Positions 34,666-48,079 of a stretch of 64,000 nucleotides of DNA are shown here, one piece after another; position 1 is the stretch's first letter, and every line of letters begins with the position of its first letter. Position numbers and translations under genes: made by a program. Source of the stretch: Strigamia acuminata (lineage: Eukaryota; Arthropoda; Chilopoda; Geophilomorpha; Linotaeniidae); NCBI GenBank assembly GCA_949358305.1, contig OX442317.1, forward strand, positions 8,870,186 through 8,934,185, given 5' to 3'. Below the pieces are notes generated by a model. It saw only the letters and a list, made by a program, of their open reading frames with translations. It made no database searches and was not told the origin of the DNA.

Positions 34666-37600
34666 TTACAGTATCATTAACTTTATTAATTCCATAAAAG
34701 GTGCTTCAATTGATAAATAAATAACCATTGAAGCCAAATAGGTGTAAACTGCAACGGGAAAAAATGATGAAATCTAAAAACAAAACAAAAATAAATTTAA
34801 CAAAAAAAACAAAAAAAAATAAATAAAAAAAACAAAAAAACATACGGTCAGAAATTGTGAATAATGTTGGTTTTCATCAGAATTAAAAATATACAGGAGA
34901 ATTATAATTCTTTGAAGTAGGAAGGCGCAGTAACTCAAACGACCAAGCGGTTTCCAAAAAGACAGAGATAAAAAACTGTTGACTAAGCCTTGAAGAAACA
35001 ATTGACTTAAATAAATAATTGTTAAACATTCTAATCTTACCCCCAAATCCATTGGAGCACGCAAAAATCATCCCCGTCACGGCCAGAGACCAAGTCGAGC
35101 CTGCCAAGGCGAAGTACACCGAGCTGACGGTTTGTGGTAGTTCGGCGTGATAAATACCGAACAAAACACTAGAATACATCCCGGCAGCAATTAACCAACC
35201 CAAAATGACGAGCCTCTATAAAAACAACGAACCACGTCTATTCAGTTAAGTTGTCAAATAAAGAGACAGACACATATTACTTTATTTATGGTGGCTTCAC
35301 ATTTGCTTTTCACCAGTAAACAGGCGCACGCCATTCCAATGACAAATGGAGCAATCCGACAATAGGGTTTGCTATACACCGAGTTTGTGTTTTGAGGGAT
35401 ATTAAGCTTGTTACTAAAAAGACAACATACAAACACTTTATTTATTTACACAGTTATTTTATTTTAAGGAATGATGTGGGCTAGCAGGAAATTTTCCCTG
35501 GGAGATTTTTTATATGTAGAGTTGAGTGCAAGTTGCATTTATGCTGGTACCTGCACCAAGGGGAAACATTCAGCTAATTGCTTCACAGGAAATGCCATCA
35601 TTTTCTGTGAAATTTCCTTTTTCATTGCCATTTAAATACTGTTCACCTTGACATTACTCCCTTCAGTGATAATCTTAAATTGTTGTAAGTTGAGAGTGCG
35701 CCAAAAGATATCCAGCTAGTAAGGATAAAACATCCAGCAATGACTGCAGAAATAATTTTATTTCTAATAAAGACAAAATTGTTTATTATTATACCACACT
35801 TGCGTCAATAAAAAAAGATACCATATGTAAGAATAATTACTAACCTGTACAGAAAAATTAAAATAAGTGGACTTATTACATGCAACTGCATATCAAGAGC
35901 AAGATACCACGACTGCGGCATACACTATACATAAAGAAAAATATTGGTGAATAAGTTAAACCATTAAAGCATTCAAATTTAGTTTACCGTATTTTATCGA
36001 TTAAGAACCGCGAACCGCGGCTCTTATTCAAAATACAATTTCGGTTTTTCATTTGTTACATTTGTTTAATTTAACAAACGAAGTCTGAACGTCACGAACT
36101 AAGCGTACGTCCATCGTTCGTGAGGTTAAATACAGAAACAATACCGTACTTGTGCAAAAATACGGTATTCTTGGTGTCCGACTTTTAATCGGTAAAATAC
36201 GGTATGTAGTATTGTGTGTTTCTTACGTCTGTAGGCTTATATTTAAAGTTATTGATGTACACGAGATGAGTCCACCAATGCGCAGCACAATCCGTAGGCA
36301 AATTTAGATACCAGAACGGGCCATTACTGTAGTATGGACGCAAAATAGTTGTAAAAATGATAAGGACTGCTGCATAAACAGGTGTGAGTCTAAAACAAAA
36401 TAGTGTCATACAGCAGCAGTTCCGTATATTCAATAGTTGTTGGATTTTAGTACCTCAAGTAGCGCTGTAAATAAAACTTTGGTATCCACGACAAATTTCC
36501 ATCTCTTCTTTTCAATTGTTTAAAGTGAGAGAGTGTTACGCCAACACCACTAAAACAAAGTGTGGAATGAATCACATCATACAAAATTAATATTTATTCA
36601 AAATAGTTAAAATATTTTACCTTAAAACAAGGAACGTGTCAACTGAAACGAATCCTAGGACAATAGTTGCAAAATTATACAAGTTATTAGCAGATGCATC
36701 CAAGCCAACCACAAAATTATCCACTAAAAGAAAAATATTTAGTGTTTTCATTAGTAGACTATTGTGAAGTTGAGGGGTATTTAAAACCACTTTCACATTT
36801 CAATTTCAGTGTTATCAGAGCTGTACAATAGTCGTAATAAATAGGAAGCCCACTACAAGTACATGACCCACGACACTTTCTATTGCCCATTGTTGGAGAA
36901 GCAACCATTCTTGTTAAAATATTTTTATTTCTTTGTTTATTTTCTGCAGCAACTGACTCATTTTATGAATACAAAATGAGTTCCATTTATTTGTACACTA
37001 TTTTCCCTAATAAGAGATAAAAATGTTTTGGAATACATCGAAATCAAAATGAAAAAGTGAAAAATGAAAGTTTCTATAGAATTTTAAATAGTTACATGCT
37101 CCTGGCTTAGTAAGATCAGATATAATGTGCGCATAAATAATGGACAGCATAGCAAGTACACGAATACCGTCCAAACATTTCAAACTATCCATTTGTGATT
37201 GACAATTAAATAGTTTTGCACCATTCGACAAAATCGAAAAGCAAAGGAGAACTTTACCACAAGCGCCTATAGTCAAAATGAAATAAAATGGCACAAAACT
37301 GGACTACACAAATATATTTCTACAGTTACCAGCATGTTTTTTAACTTCAGTACTATCTTCCTGAGTTTGCAGCAGTTTTTCACTTTCAATTTCAAATGGT
37401 GGAAGTTTATTTGCTACTGACAGTTTAAGTATCCCATTTTGTACAGTTGAACTAAATGAATGCAGATACACGTCGTACAAAGTTCCAATCAGAATTATTG
37501 TAACCATTAATAAGCAAAACATTCTGCGAGTATAAAAGTAGAATCTGTCAATTATATTACTGGCAATTTCTTTACATATAAGTACAATTTAATGTCTTAC

Positions 37601-40305
37601 ACTGCGGTAATGGCAGCTGTGTCCTTCCAAATGTTAGGATATGAAGGACAGTGACTGGATATTTTGACATACTCCTTAAGATTTTGGATATCTGAAATAT
37701 TCGACAAATTTACTACAAAGGGTATTTCAACCCAGAATCTGCACAAAGTAACTCCGAAAGAAACCAATGTTCCAACACTTAACTTTTTAAAAATTTCTGC
37801 ATCTTCAATTGGTTTATTTCAGTTACTCAGCTACAAATTCCTGAATTACTGAGAACTAATTCAATATACCATTAATAGCACCTAATAGCCTATTTAAATC
37901 ACCAGAAGCACATGAATCAGGTATACAAACTGCTATTCTTAAAGTAATAGGTGAATCTTCATCGTTGTGGTTGTGTGTTGAAGTAGACTGGTTTTTATGA
38001 AACAGACTCTAATGAACGAGTAATACTGTAGTTAATAGAACGACAAAGTATACTTTTCCCTTGTGCGGCATTTTTCAAACTCTGAGACATCTCTTTAAGC
38101 TCCACATTATTGAGATAATGTGCAATATTATACTGTTGTCGTACTGTGTCAATCGTGGCAATATTTTGAAAAATTTGATTAATATTTTAAATGTAATTTT
38201 GACTATTTTTGTAGGAATATGGCATGTCGTATATCAATGTGGTGGGTTGTGTGTTGCTAACAAACCAAAAACATGAAGGAAAAAAAAAACATTTTTAGCC
38301 TATTTTCACCATTTTCCACCTTATTTTCACATTTCACCATTTCTATGTGACAAACTGCCCAATGTCTGCTTCTAGTCTGGGCCCGACTATTGCTTTCAAA
38401 GCCTCTGGTTGCAAACAACGACAAATGCAGTCGATGGGCCACTGGGGCTCTTTTGCCACACAAATTTCTATGCACAAAGCCATAAAATTTTTCAAACAAC
38501 CGTTGCGAACAACCGTAATCGGATTGACTTCCCGCATAATGACAGTGGCAGAGCGTCTGACTACGACCAAGAAGACAGAGACAAGTGCGACTGTCGGTAA
38601 TGGCGGTACATGATCCGCCGTAATCACCTCTAACTGTCACGTATGACAGCTAGCTGATACACGGGACTATTTTGCATCTGGGTTAGTCATCCCGTGTAAG
38701 TGCGGTACATGATCCGCCGTAATCACCTTCTAGCTTTCACACATGACCGATAGCTGATATACCGGACCATTAATTATTACCGGGTTAGTCATCCCGACAT
38801 TGCGCTACAACAATAATTACCATCAGATAAGAATTGAGGGGGCCTAATGTGTCGATAAAGAAAGAGAATCATGAGATACCAATACAATACAGACATAAGG
38901 CAAAACAATACAGAAAAAACCAGGGGAGTTTTCCAGTGGAAACTTGAGTTTATATAGTTCTTGAGAACCTTCGGATTAGCGGTAACCAATCGGACACCAG
39001 AATCTATGGATTCCCAGGTCACTTTAGAGTCCGGACCTAGCAGAAGACTTGGTCTAAAAGAGCCCAATTGGTTCTCTTCGACAGGTAAGTAGTAAATAAA
39101 TATTGATTCAATCAGAATCAATATTGCTTTCAATAATACTTTTATTATGTTTAATAAATATCTTATATTTATTCACGTCATTATAACAATCATTATAATT
39201 CTCGCGTCCATGTGAAACTTGGGCCTATTTCCGATTGGCTGAGCCTCATAACTCACTCTGTGCTGCCATCAGGAAAAATAGTTCAGAGTGGTTTTAAATT
39301 TGTATACAATAGAATTTTCGTAAAACGGTGTGAATAGTTATTTTAATTTTTTTGTACCATTTGCCTACAATAAAAATGCTTCGTGTGGAATGGATACAGG
39401 ATAAGAAATTCATGTAGCACCGTGCATTCTGCTACAGCTGGTATTGAATAATAGACAATTTATTTTTAAAGCTGACATTTAAATGTTCCATTTAAACAGG
39501 AAAATCCTATTTGGTTGTGAGAATGCTCTACTTTCCCCTGCTATTTTAATTTTAAGTTTGAAATATAATAAAAATAAAAATGGAAATGTGCATGACAAAA
39601 TGCTTTTTTTCTTTCTATTATCCAGCAAACCTGCGACCCCGATCTTGCAAGACAAAACAGCATTTCACTGTCCCACATTCATGCTTTATAAACAGTTTAA
39701 AAACATCAGCAGCTTAGAGTTTGGAAAAAATGCAAGCACAAGCTTATAATTAGCATAATCCAGTAATATTCTTTTCTGGCATTTCTAAATATTTCGCTAC
39801 TACCTGAAGAATCTTCCGTTTCGGGTGAATAATAACCCAACAAAACTGGCCATGAAACAGTTCCGCATTTGCCGCGACAGTATTGCCGGAAATCCCTCCT
39901 TGGACAACCTTGTTGCAGATGGAATATCTGCCAGACCACACAAGATTCCCTTCAGAAATTCCGCTACGCATTTTCCCATAAGCATCAAACACTAAAATAC
40001 AACAAATCCTGACTACACCAATCATTTAAACTTAACGAAATCAAAGTCTTACTTTCCAATGCCCACATTTGTCCTTCGCTCAAACCATTTGCTAACGCTT
40101 TGAAATCTTCCACACATTTGCCCGAAATATTTCTTCTTTCTAAATCCTTCAAAACCAATAAAGCACCTAGAGGTGACTTGATAAACGTGTACGCATCGCT
40201 CGCTTTCTTCAACCAATCGGACATTTTGTTGCCATGATGACCAGCTGAATTGACCTTACGGTTCACATTGGTCAGTAAAAATAAACTTAGAAATAAAAAC
40301 AACAT
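34666..40305 (-). CDS. NRF-6-like membrane acyltransferase, gene D
   Basis: Complete gene of 15 exons on the minus strand: 40305-40053, 39991-39804, 38008-37870, 37691-37601, 37523-37330, 37266-37096, 36723-36621, 36549-36454, 36389-36227, 35924-35845, 35763-35647, 35413-35281, 35215-35041, 34988-34846, 34773-34666. The joined frame gives 717 residues. It keeps the signal peptide (MLFLFLSLFLL), NRF domain with CIPDSC, GIR-x10-H in exon 6 and the membrane helices. An upstream in-frame Met exists (40353), but the start at 40305 matches all other copies and begins the signal peptide. Intron 3 is only 178 bp because the DIRS-like remnant of A-C is absent. Intron 2 holds LTR-like repeats. Gene E ends only 254 bp upstream of this start, so the D promoter must be compact or lie inside E. 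Confidence 0.88.
35993..36206. mobile_element. MITE with TACCGTATTTTA termini
   Basis: It begins TACCGTATTTTATCGATTAA and ends TTTTAATCGGTAAAATACGGTA read on the plus strand, so the ends are inverted copies. The GCGGCTCTTATTCAAAA and TTTGTTACATTTGTTTAA interior is shared with the fragment at 6290-6405. It lies in the intron between exons 9 and 10 of gene D. Confidence 0.7.
38600..39200. mobile_element. LTR-like repeat in intron 2 of gene D
   Basis: Two direct copies of about 97 bp (38604-38700 and 38701-38797, beginning GCGGTACATGATCCGCCGTA) are followed by a 190-bp segment (39000-39190). That segment recurs at 49790-49985. The shared part contains CGGACCTAGCAGAAGAC, TTGGTTCTCTTC, a strong splice-donor-like ACAGGTAAGT, a hairpin (TATTGATTC / GAATCAATA) and an AATAAAT-rich tail. 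This could be a solo LTR or an untranslated leader of a retroelement. No protein is present. Confidence 0.4.
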
Positions 40306-40558
40306 TCTTAAAGCAACATGAATTGATATTGACAATATAGAAACATATATCACACTGCTCGATTAACAAACAATAATAATAAACAGCTGTGACATGTGCT
40401 CATCATTGTCGAGTTTTTCATCAAGTTTTCCTTATTTTTCACGGTTATGGCAGCCTTGCCTGCTAGCTTAAACATAATATCATTTCAAATTAAAGTATAC
40501 GGATTTCTAAATAATTAGTTACTGTATTGGTGTAATTTAATTTTCATTGCAAACTGTT

Positions 40559-43500
40559 TTACAGTGTGATTAACTTTGTTAGTTCCATAAAAGGTGCTTC
40601 TATTAATAAATAAATAAAGATTGCTGCAAAATAGGTGTAAATTGCAACGGGGATAAATGATGAAATCTAAAAACCAAAACCAAAATTAAAAATAAATAAA
40701 AAAATATATTAAAAGAAAAACAAAAAACGTACAATCAGAAAATGTGAATAATGTTGGATTTCATCAGAATTAAAAAAATACAGGGCAATTGTAATTCTTT
40801 GAATCAAGAAGGCGCAATACGTCAAGCGACCAAGTGGTTTCCAAAAAGACAGAGATAAAAAGCTGTTGACTAAACCTTGAAAAAACAATTGTTTACTCCC
40901 GTTGGACAACTAAATAGTTTTTCAACATTCTTAATCATACCTCCAAATCCATTGCAACACGCGAAGATCATCCAAGCCACAGCTAGAGACCAAAACGTAC
41001 CCGCCAAGGCAAAATACAACGAGCTGACGGTTTGCGTCAGGTCGGCGTGATAAATACCGAACAAAACACTAGAACTCATCCCGGCAGCAATTAACCAACC
41101 CAAAATGACAAATCTCTAGAAAAACAACGAATCATGGCTATTAAGTTATAAAATAAATACACAAAATGTATCAAAAAAAATGTATACACATTTAAATTAC
41201 ACGGCCAGCACCTATTCTGTTCAGTTGAAACAAAATGGCTGCGCCCATGGAAGCCGCATTGCTCGATGTTAATAATCTCCACATTCGTTGCAAACTAAAC
41301 ACCAACGGATAAAACTAAACCAGAAACGTTAATTGAACAACACTGCTCACAACTAATGGTTAACATACCATATAAATGTGTAGACATTTTTTTATACACC
41401 TTATATTAATAGAGAGACAAATTTTACTTTATTCATGGTAGCTTCAAAGTTGTAGTTCACCAATAAACAGGCGCAGGCCATTCCAATGACAAAAGGAGCA
41501 TTCCGACTATATGGGTACATATACGCTGCATCTTTTGGAACATTAACCCTAGTACTGAAAAGAGACAAACATTGACATCGGTAATTCATCTTACAACAGC
41601 GCGCAGACATGGATTTTTCAATTTGATTTTGGTATCAACACATCGAGCGCATACCGTAGTCTTAATGGCCTATCAATATTAAAATATTACAATATTAAAA
41701 GCAAATTACCCTGTCAAGCTTGTAGTTAAATGCGGTAATGATAATCTTAAATTGTAGTATGTAGCTAGTGAACCAAAAGAAATCCAATGAGTAAGGACAA
41801 AGCAACCGGCAATAATTGCAGCAATAGTTTTGTATCTATTAAAAAGTATTGGTTAATTCTACTACATTTGGGGGCATAATAAGAAACAGATGTAACTTAC
41901 AGTCGTGTTCAAAAAAACTGGACCCTCACTCTATGCTGGCAGTTGAACTTGTGAGTCAAATGCAACGCAGAGTCTGTTCACACCAGAGATGTGCATTGGC
42001 GTAAAAACCGTACCCGTTACCCGCCTGTTACCCGATCTCCAATAAAATTCTGTACCCGTAGAGTGAGTGTCCAGTTTTTTTGAACACGACTATACAAGTA
42101 TAACATCAAAACTAACCTGTATAGAAAAAACAAAATGAGTGGACTTAAAATGTGCAACTGCATGTCAAGAGCTAGATACCACGTCTGGGCCATGCACTAT
42201 ATGAAGTAAAAACATTGAAAATACCCAGCTAAAATTGTTATATGCATTCAGACTTAATTTATACAGATTTCTGTTTCTCTGAGCAGCAAAAACTGAAGAC
42301 AAATCACAATTTATAATTACAGACTAATTGATACCTTTGTAAAAAATTAAAATAAATTTCCTGAACCTTAGAAGCATAAAAAGATTCATTAGCTGCAAGG
42401 GCTAAGAAAAATATCAAAAAGAAAGGTATTTGCCTAAAACTCAAAGAAATGGCAACAAGTTTGAGTTAAAAATAATAATTTATGGAATATTCCACAGGGA
42501 AGTGCTAGTTTCATTTAAATATGCATTGTAGAGCTAAATAAACAATCGTTGTAAAGTACTAAAATAGCTAATTAGAGGATAGATTTATTCTTATGCAAAA
42601 ATTGTTTCTAAACTAAACTAAACAAGCCAATAGTACGGTATTTGACAGTTCAGACCAATATTTTACTTACATCTGCAACGAATTTAAAATTGTTTATGTA
42701 CACAAAATGAGTCCACCAATGCGCAGCACAATCTGTAGGCTCATTTTGATACCAGAATGGGCCACTACCATAGTAAGGAAATAAAATAGTTGAAAATATA
42801 ATAAGGACTACTGCATAAACAGGTGTGAGTCTAAAACAAAATATTGTCCTTTAACACCACTTCCGTATACATTAGTTGTTAGTTTTAGTACCTCAAGTAG
42901 CGCCGTAAATAAAAGTTTGTTATCCACAACAATTTTCCATCTCTTCTCTTCAGTTGTTTAAAGTGAGAGAGTGTTACGACGAGACCACTAAAACAAAGTG
43001 TCGAATGAATTTCACATCATATTTATTCAAAATATTTAAAATATTTTACCTTAAAACAAGGAACGTGTCAACTGAAACGAATCCTAGGACAATAGTTGCA
43101 AAATTTAACAAAGTATTAGCAAATGCATCAAAGCCTGTCAAAAAATTATCAACTGAAACAAAAAATATTGTGTGTTTTGATTAATAGACTGTGAAGTTGA
43201 GGGAGATTTAAAATCTGTTTCACATTTCAATTTCAGTATTGGCACATTCCTCCATCTCAAGCTTAGTACTCGTTTTTTTATGTCACAGAACATATCTCAC
43301 AGTCATTCCAAGACTGTAATGACATTTGCGAGTATCAGGCAAAATTTCTGTGGGCAGACTGGTTTCATACATAGGAAACTGCTTACGAGTACTAAGCCTG
43401 AATACAGAAGTGATAATGAGAGATAAGGATGTTTTGGAATTTACCGAAATCAAAATGTAAAAAGTCAATAAATTTTAAATTTATTACTTGCTTCTGGCGT

Positions 43501-45319
43501 AGCAAGAGTAGATGTAATGTGCCCGTAAATAATGCACAGCATAGCAAGCACACGAATACCGTCCAAACATTTCAGACTCTCCATTTGTGATTGACAATTA
43601 AACAGTTTTGCACCATTTGACAATATCGAAAAGCAAAGCAAAACTTTACCACAAGTGCCTACAATCAAAACAAAATGAAATGTCGTAAAACTTAACTTTA
43701 CAAAATATTTGTACAGTTACCGGCATGTTTTTTAAATTCACAGCTATCTTCCTGAATTTGCAGCAGTTTTTCACTTTCAACTTCAAATGGTGGAAGTCCA
43801 ATTTCTAGTGACTGTTTAATTTTCCAATTTGGTACACTCGAACTAAATGAATGCAGATACACGTCGTACAACGTTCCAATCAGAATTATTGTGACCATTA
43901 ATAAGCAAAACATTCTGCGAGTATAAAAGTAGAATCTGTCAATTATATTACTGGCAATTTCTTTACATATAAGTACAATTTAATGTCTTACACTGCGGTA
44001 ATGGCAGCTGTGTCCTTCCAGATGTTAGGATATGAAGGACAGTGACTGGATATTTTGACATACTCCTTAAGTTTTTGTATATCTGAAATATTCGACAAAT
44101 TTACTATACAGTAGCTGCATTCAAAAACTCTAACACGTATGCAAAACTGGTTTCGTGTTTGTACGTGACGTCATTCCCATTGAATAACATTCCCATGTAT
44201 TTCAATCCAGAATTGTCACAAAGTAACTCGGAAACGAAGCAATGTTTCAAGGATTTCTGCATCTTCAATTGGTTTGTTTCAATGTTACTCACTTGTGAGA
44301 AATAATTCAAATTACCATTAACAGCACCTAATAGCCCATTTAAATCACCAGAAGCACATGAATCAGGTATACAAACTGCTACTTTCAAAGCTATAGGTGA
44401 TGCTACATCGTTGTTGTATTCTGTTGAAGTAGACTGGTTCTTATGAAAAAGTGTCTAAGAAACAAGCAACAATTAATACAACACGGTAAACGTTTCCCTA
44501 GTCCAGCATTTTACAATCTGGGGTCCACAGGAGTTGATAAATTAGGTGAAATAAAATACATGAAATTACCAACTTTTACAAATTTCAGTTACAGTAAAAG
44601 ATAAGTGAAAAGCTGGTTTTATGATTAAAAAATGTCCAGATGAATAATTTGGGCCAGAAATTTGCGTTTTGTAGATATTCTGAAGATTATTTACACAAAT
44701 TTCCTACATTTTGGACATCTTTAAATACTTTTAAAGCTTGTTTTGATTCATTTCTCGATCGCGGTTCGTTATAACGAAGGTTCGACTGTAATATTCTTCC
44801 CTAACATTTATAGAACTCAGTTACCTGAAGAAGCTTCTCTGTGGGTTTAATGATAACCCAACAAAACTGGCCATGAAACAGTTCCGCATTTCCCCCAACA
44901 ACATTCTCGGAAATCCCACCTTGGACAACATTCTTGCAAATGGAATAGCTGCCAGACCACACAAGATTTCCTTGAGAAACTCCGCTACCGATTTTCCCAT
45001 AAGCATCAAACACTAAAATACAACAAATCGTTACTACACCAATCGTAGAAAAAGCCAAAGTCTTACTTTCCAAAGCCCACGGTTGTCCTTCGCTCAAACC
45101 CGTTGCAAACGCTTTGAAATCTTCGACACACTTGCCCGACATATTTCTTCTTTCTAAATCTTGTAAAACCAATAAAGCACCTAGAGGTGACTTGATGAAC
45201 GTGTACGCATCGCTCACTTTCTTCAACCAATCGGAGACTTTGTTGCCATGATGACCAGCTGAATTGACCTTACGGTTCACATTGGTCAGTAAAAGTAAAC
45301 TTAGAAACATAAACAACAT
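40559..45319 (-). CDS. NRF-6-like membrane acyltransferase, gene E
   Basis: Complete and the most compact copy, 15 exons on the minus strand: 45319-45067, 45012-44825, 44454-44316, 44082-43992, 43914-43721, 43658-43488, 43152-43050, 42987-42892, 42830-42671, 42196-42117, 41835-41710, 41554-41428, 41115-40941, 40875-40733, 40666-40559. The exon total is 2154 nt including the stop, giving 717 residues with no internal stop. It shows the signal peptide (MLFMFLSLLLL), NRF domain (WALE-M-FDAYGK across intron 1, FCW, CIPDSC), the first helix, GIR-x10-H (YGH), VDTF and about ten hydrophobic segments. It is the most divergent of the five: VASPIALK before CIPDSC, one codon fewer in exon 9, three more in exon 11. 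A multipass membrane acyltransferase role is inferred from family; substrate unknown. Confidence 0.9.
41905..42092. mobile_element. Mariner-type MITE in gene E
   Basis: Ends CAGTCGTGTTCAAAAAAACT and AGTTTTTTTGAACACGACT are inverted copies next to TA dinucleotides (41903-41904 and about 42093-42094). The element is about 190 bp with no ORF. It sits in the intron between exons 10 and 11. Confidence 0.8.
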
Positions 45320-45886
45320 TCCTAGGTCAACTTGTATTGAATTTGAGAAGAAACATGTATCGGCACTGCTCTTCAGTCGATTAAAAAATATTTTCAATTC
45401 TATGTGCGCGTCACATTTGAATTTTCCAATAGAATTTTCTCCTTTCAATGACAACTCTGAAACTTAAATTGCTGTTTAGGTTTGATGGCACACAGTTGTC
45501 CCTGTCCTTTAAAAAAGCATTTTCCGCTCGACTTTCCTCATAAGGACAGATCCAGGCTATCATGGGTGTGTCTCGCCTCTTTTACTACTACATTTAGTCT
45601 ACATTTAGAACCCTGTTCTGCTATGTAGAAATACAGTAGATTGTAGAAAATGTTTTAAACCCATACAAGAACACACTAAATTTCAAATGGGGAAGCGATA
45701 GTGATGGATTGATTGCCACAGAAATGTATTCCCTCAACAAATTCGAGGAAATCAGATCACCAACCCCCTTTCTGGATCATCCTTTGTTTTCTCACAAATA
45801 TTGTCACAATGTGTCATATATAGGTTACGTTATTAGATTTTTTCTTCCGGGTTTGGTGCGTTGTCGATTAAACCAGTTAGTTGTTA
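45320..45886. other. Region upstream of gene E
   Basis: Presumed promoter region of gene E on its left part. No clear TATA box or other gene is seen. The plus-strand open frame near 45709-46041 runs into a MITE and is not a gene. Confidence 0.35.
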
Positions 45887-45894
45887 GTCTCCGG

Positions 45895-46014
45895 CAGGGC
45901 TGGACTGGGAACAAATTTATTACCGGGAAATCTGGGTGTCTGGGTCGCAACAGGCCACAGCGGCCACGGGCCACCGGGAAACTCCCGATAGCCCGCCGTA
46001 CCAGTCCAGCACTG
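45895..46014. mobile_element. Short hAT MITE with 8-bp duplication
   Basis: The 120-bp element begins CAGGGCTGGACTGG and ends CCAGTCCAGCACTG, flanked by GTCTCCGG at 45887-45894 and 46015-46022. Confidence 0.9.
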
Positions 46015-46022
46015 GTCTCCGG

Positions 46023-46682
46023 CAGGGCCGGACTTAGGTAGCAAATATTTTTATTGGCTCACATTTGATGTGAGGTCAGTGGGCGCCAGTTGTGCTGATC
46101 AGTCTTTGAAAAACATTGATACTGTTCCAAATTCACAAATGTCGCCAATTCACTCCAAATTAATGATCTGATTTATTCTGTAAATTTTGCAGGTATTTTT
46201 CAGGTTTGGAATTTCAATTTGGGTTAATTTTTTTGCCACCATCATCTACAATCCACCATTATTCCATTGTTCTTTAAAAAAACAGGAATGATGATGGTTG
46301 ATTGTCAAGGCATTCCAATCCAAGATTTTTTCTCTTGGCTGAATTGAAGAAAAAAATTTAGTTCTGTTTAATCGGATTAATTAACTCAATAATTAATTTT
46401 TATTTAATTTTTTTTTATATTTTTTTTTTTATTGATTTTACGAATTTTGGCTGGGGACCAGTGATTTCAGTGATTTCTGATCCATTAAAACCAAACATGT
46501 GAAATTATTACAAAATTTTAAAGATATTTGTGCATCATTTGTATGTGTGTCCTCAAAACAATTAGAATTAACAGATCAATTTGCAACAATCAATATGAAA
46601 CAATCCATAAGCACACTATGGCATTTTTATGCTTTGAATGGGCGCCCACTGACGGCAGACCACCAATAGCTCCGGCCCTTTG
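46023..46682. mobile_element. Second hAT-like MITE, adjacent
   Basis: It starts CAGGGCCGGACTTAGG immediately after the duplication of the neighbouring MITE and ends near GCTCCGGCCCTTTG. Subterminal GTCAGTGGGCGCC (46075) and GGGCGCCCACTGAC (46640) are inverted copies. The right end is imprecise. No ORF. Confidence 0.65.
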
Positions 46683-46689
46683 ATTTAAG

Positions 46690-47910
46690 GAAATGCCGTT
46701 ATTTTGGCCAAGTGGCCAAACCTAATAACTCGTTCAACCTTGCTTCCAAATACACTACATACTTGTCATCATTTCCTGTGTGTGGCCTTGAGCGGGAAGT
46801 AGGAAAGTTACAGAAAATACATAAATACTGATATTGGCAATTCTCTACCTAACCACATATTTAAAACTAATTGTTCTGAAATGTAAGACGAGGAAATTTT
46901 ATTGAACAACAACATCTGTATATTCCGTAATATCATCCTACATTTTTCGGAATGGAATTCAGCAAAATGTATACAAAAAAAAAACTCTTTTGTAGAAAAC
47001 TGACTTTCATTTGTGAATGTAAATTGATAGTTACGGTTTAGTTTTTCCTCCCTTTACCTTTTGCCAGCATTTTAAATTGCCAGCGTTTCTGGATTTAGCG
47101 TTTTTTAATTAATATTTTTATTTATTTTTTAATTATATTTTTCCAGCGTTTATTGTTGCCAGCGTTTATTGTTGCCAGCGTTATTTGCTTCCAGCGTGTA
47201 ATAAATTAAAATAATTAAATAAGAAAGAAATGGAACTTTCTATATAAAAATTCAGGGTATTTTGATTAAAAATCATAACAAACAATAAACAAAATAATAG
47301 ATTCAAAACATAAAAACCAAAATTTCATAAAATTCCTTTGAATTCAATCTGAATTATTTTTCTCGTGCACTCTTTTGAAAAATAAGAAATTGTTTAATTT
47401 TCTTCCTAAATATGATTTATTAGATTCCCCATCACTTCTTCGAATTTTATTTATTCGAATTTTCGAATTTTTCGTTCATTTCTTCGACAGTCTTTACTTC
47501 GAAAAGTAATTTTAAACTCCGTTTTACAAGTTCCATTTCTCCCACGATCAGTGCTCGAATCGGTCATTTCTTCAAAATTTATTTCTTGAATTGGTCACTT
47601 TGTCGACATTTATTTCTGCTAAGGGAGGCAAGAATACCGTACTGCCTCATTTAAACGCCCGGGCGTTCAATTTTTTTTTTGAGCCGACCCCTTTCCGGTA
47701 AAGTCGGTTCGGGGCGGCACACGGTGCAATAAATGCCGCCCAACTCCCGGCGTTTATTCGAAGAAGTGACCCAGACTCGATTTAATAGTCAAAGAGTACT
47801 AGTAGAATCATTTTCGTAGATTTTGGAAAAAATCTTTTTATCTTGGGTCAAAAATGACCCGGGTTGGGTGAATAGGTGACTTTGTTAGGTTGGTACTGCT
47901 AGGGTTAAAG
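46690..47910. other. Intergenic repeats upstream of peptide gene 1
   Basis: Contains a short GCCAGCGTTTA repeat (47065-47200), then about 200 bp (47250-47430) also found at 55780-55960 and 56400-56580. It ends with a piggyBac-type end (GTACTGCTAGGG followed by TTAA at 47905-47908). No gene is seen. Confidence 0.5.
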
Positions 47911-48048
47911 AGTCCCGATGTGAAAATGTCTCACATACTTTAGTAGCACAGTTGACGTATTGCACAATATTGAATACGAAAGGCGTATTTTCATTCAAAG
48001 TCCCAGCAGTTGCATTGTATTGCTGCGTTGCTGTTGTTAACTTGTCGG

Positions 48049-48056
48049 TATAAAAG
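48049..48056 (+). promoter_or_regulatory. TATA box of peptide gene 1
   Basis: TATAAAAG, followed 25-35 bp later by the likely start of transcription in CAGAATCATCTTCAATCG. The same arrangement precedes gene 2 (57172), and the region from about 50 bp above the TATA box through the first exon is nearly identical in both. Confidence 0.75.
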
Positions 48057-48079
48057 GACCGAGCATTTGACAAACAGAA

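Noticed and set aside
40306-40353. Earlier Met starts upstream of the chosen starts in genes A, B, D and E
   Set aside because: The extensions differ among copies and lack a signal-peptide start, while MLF(L/M)-type starts are conserved in all five.
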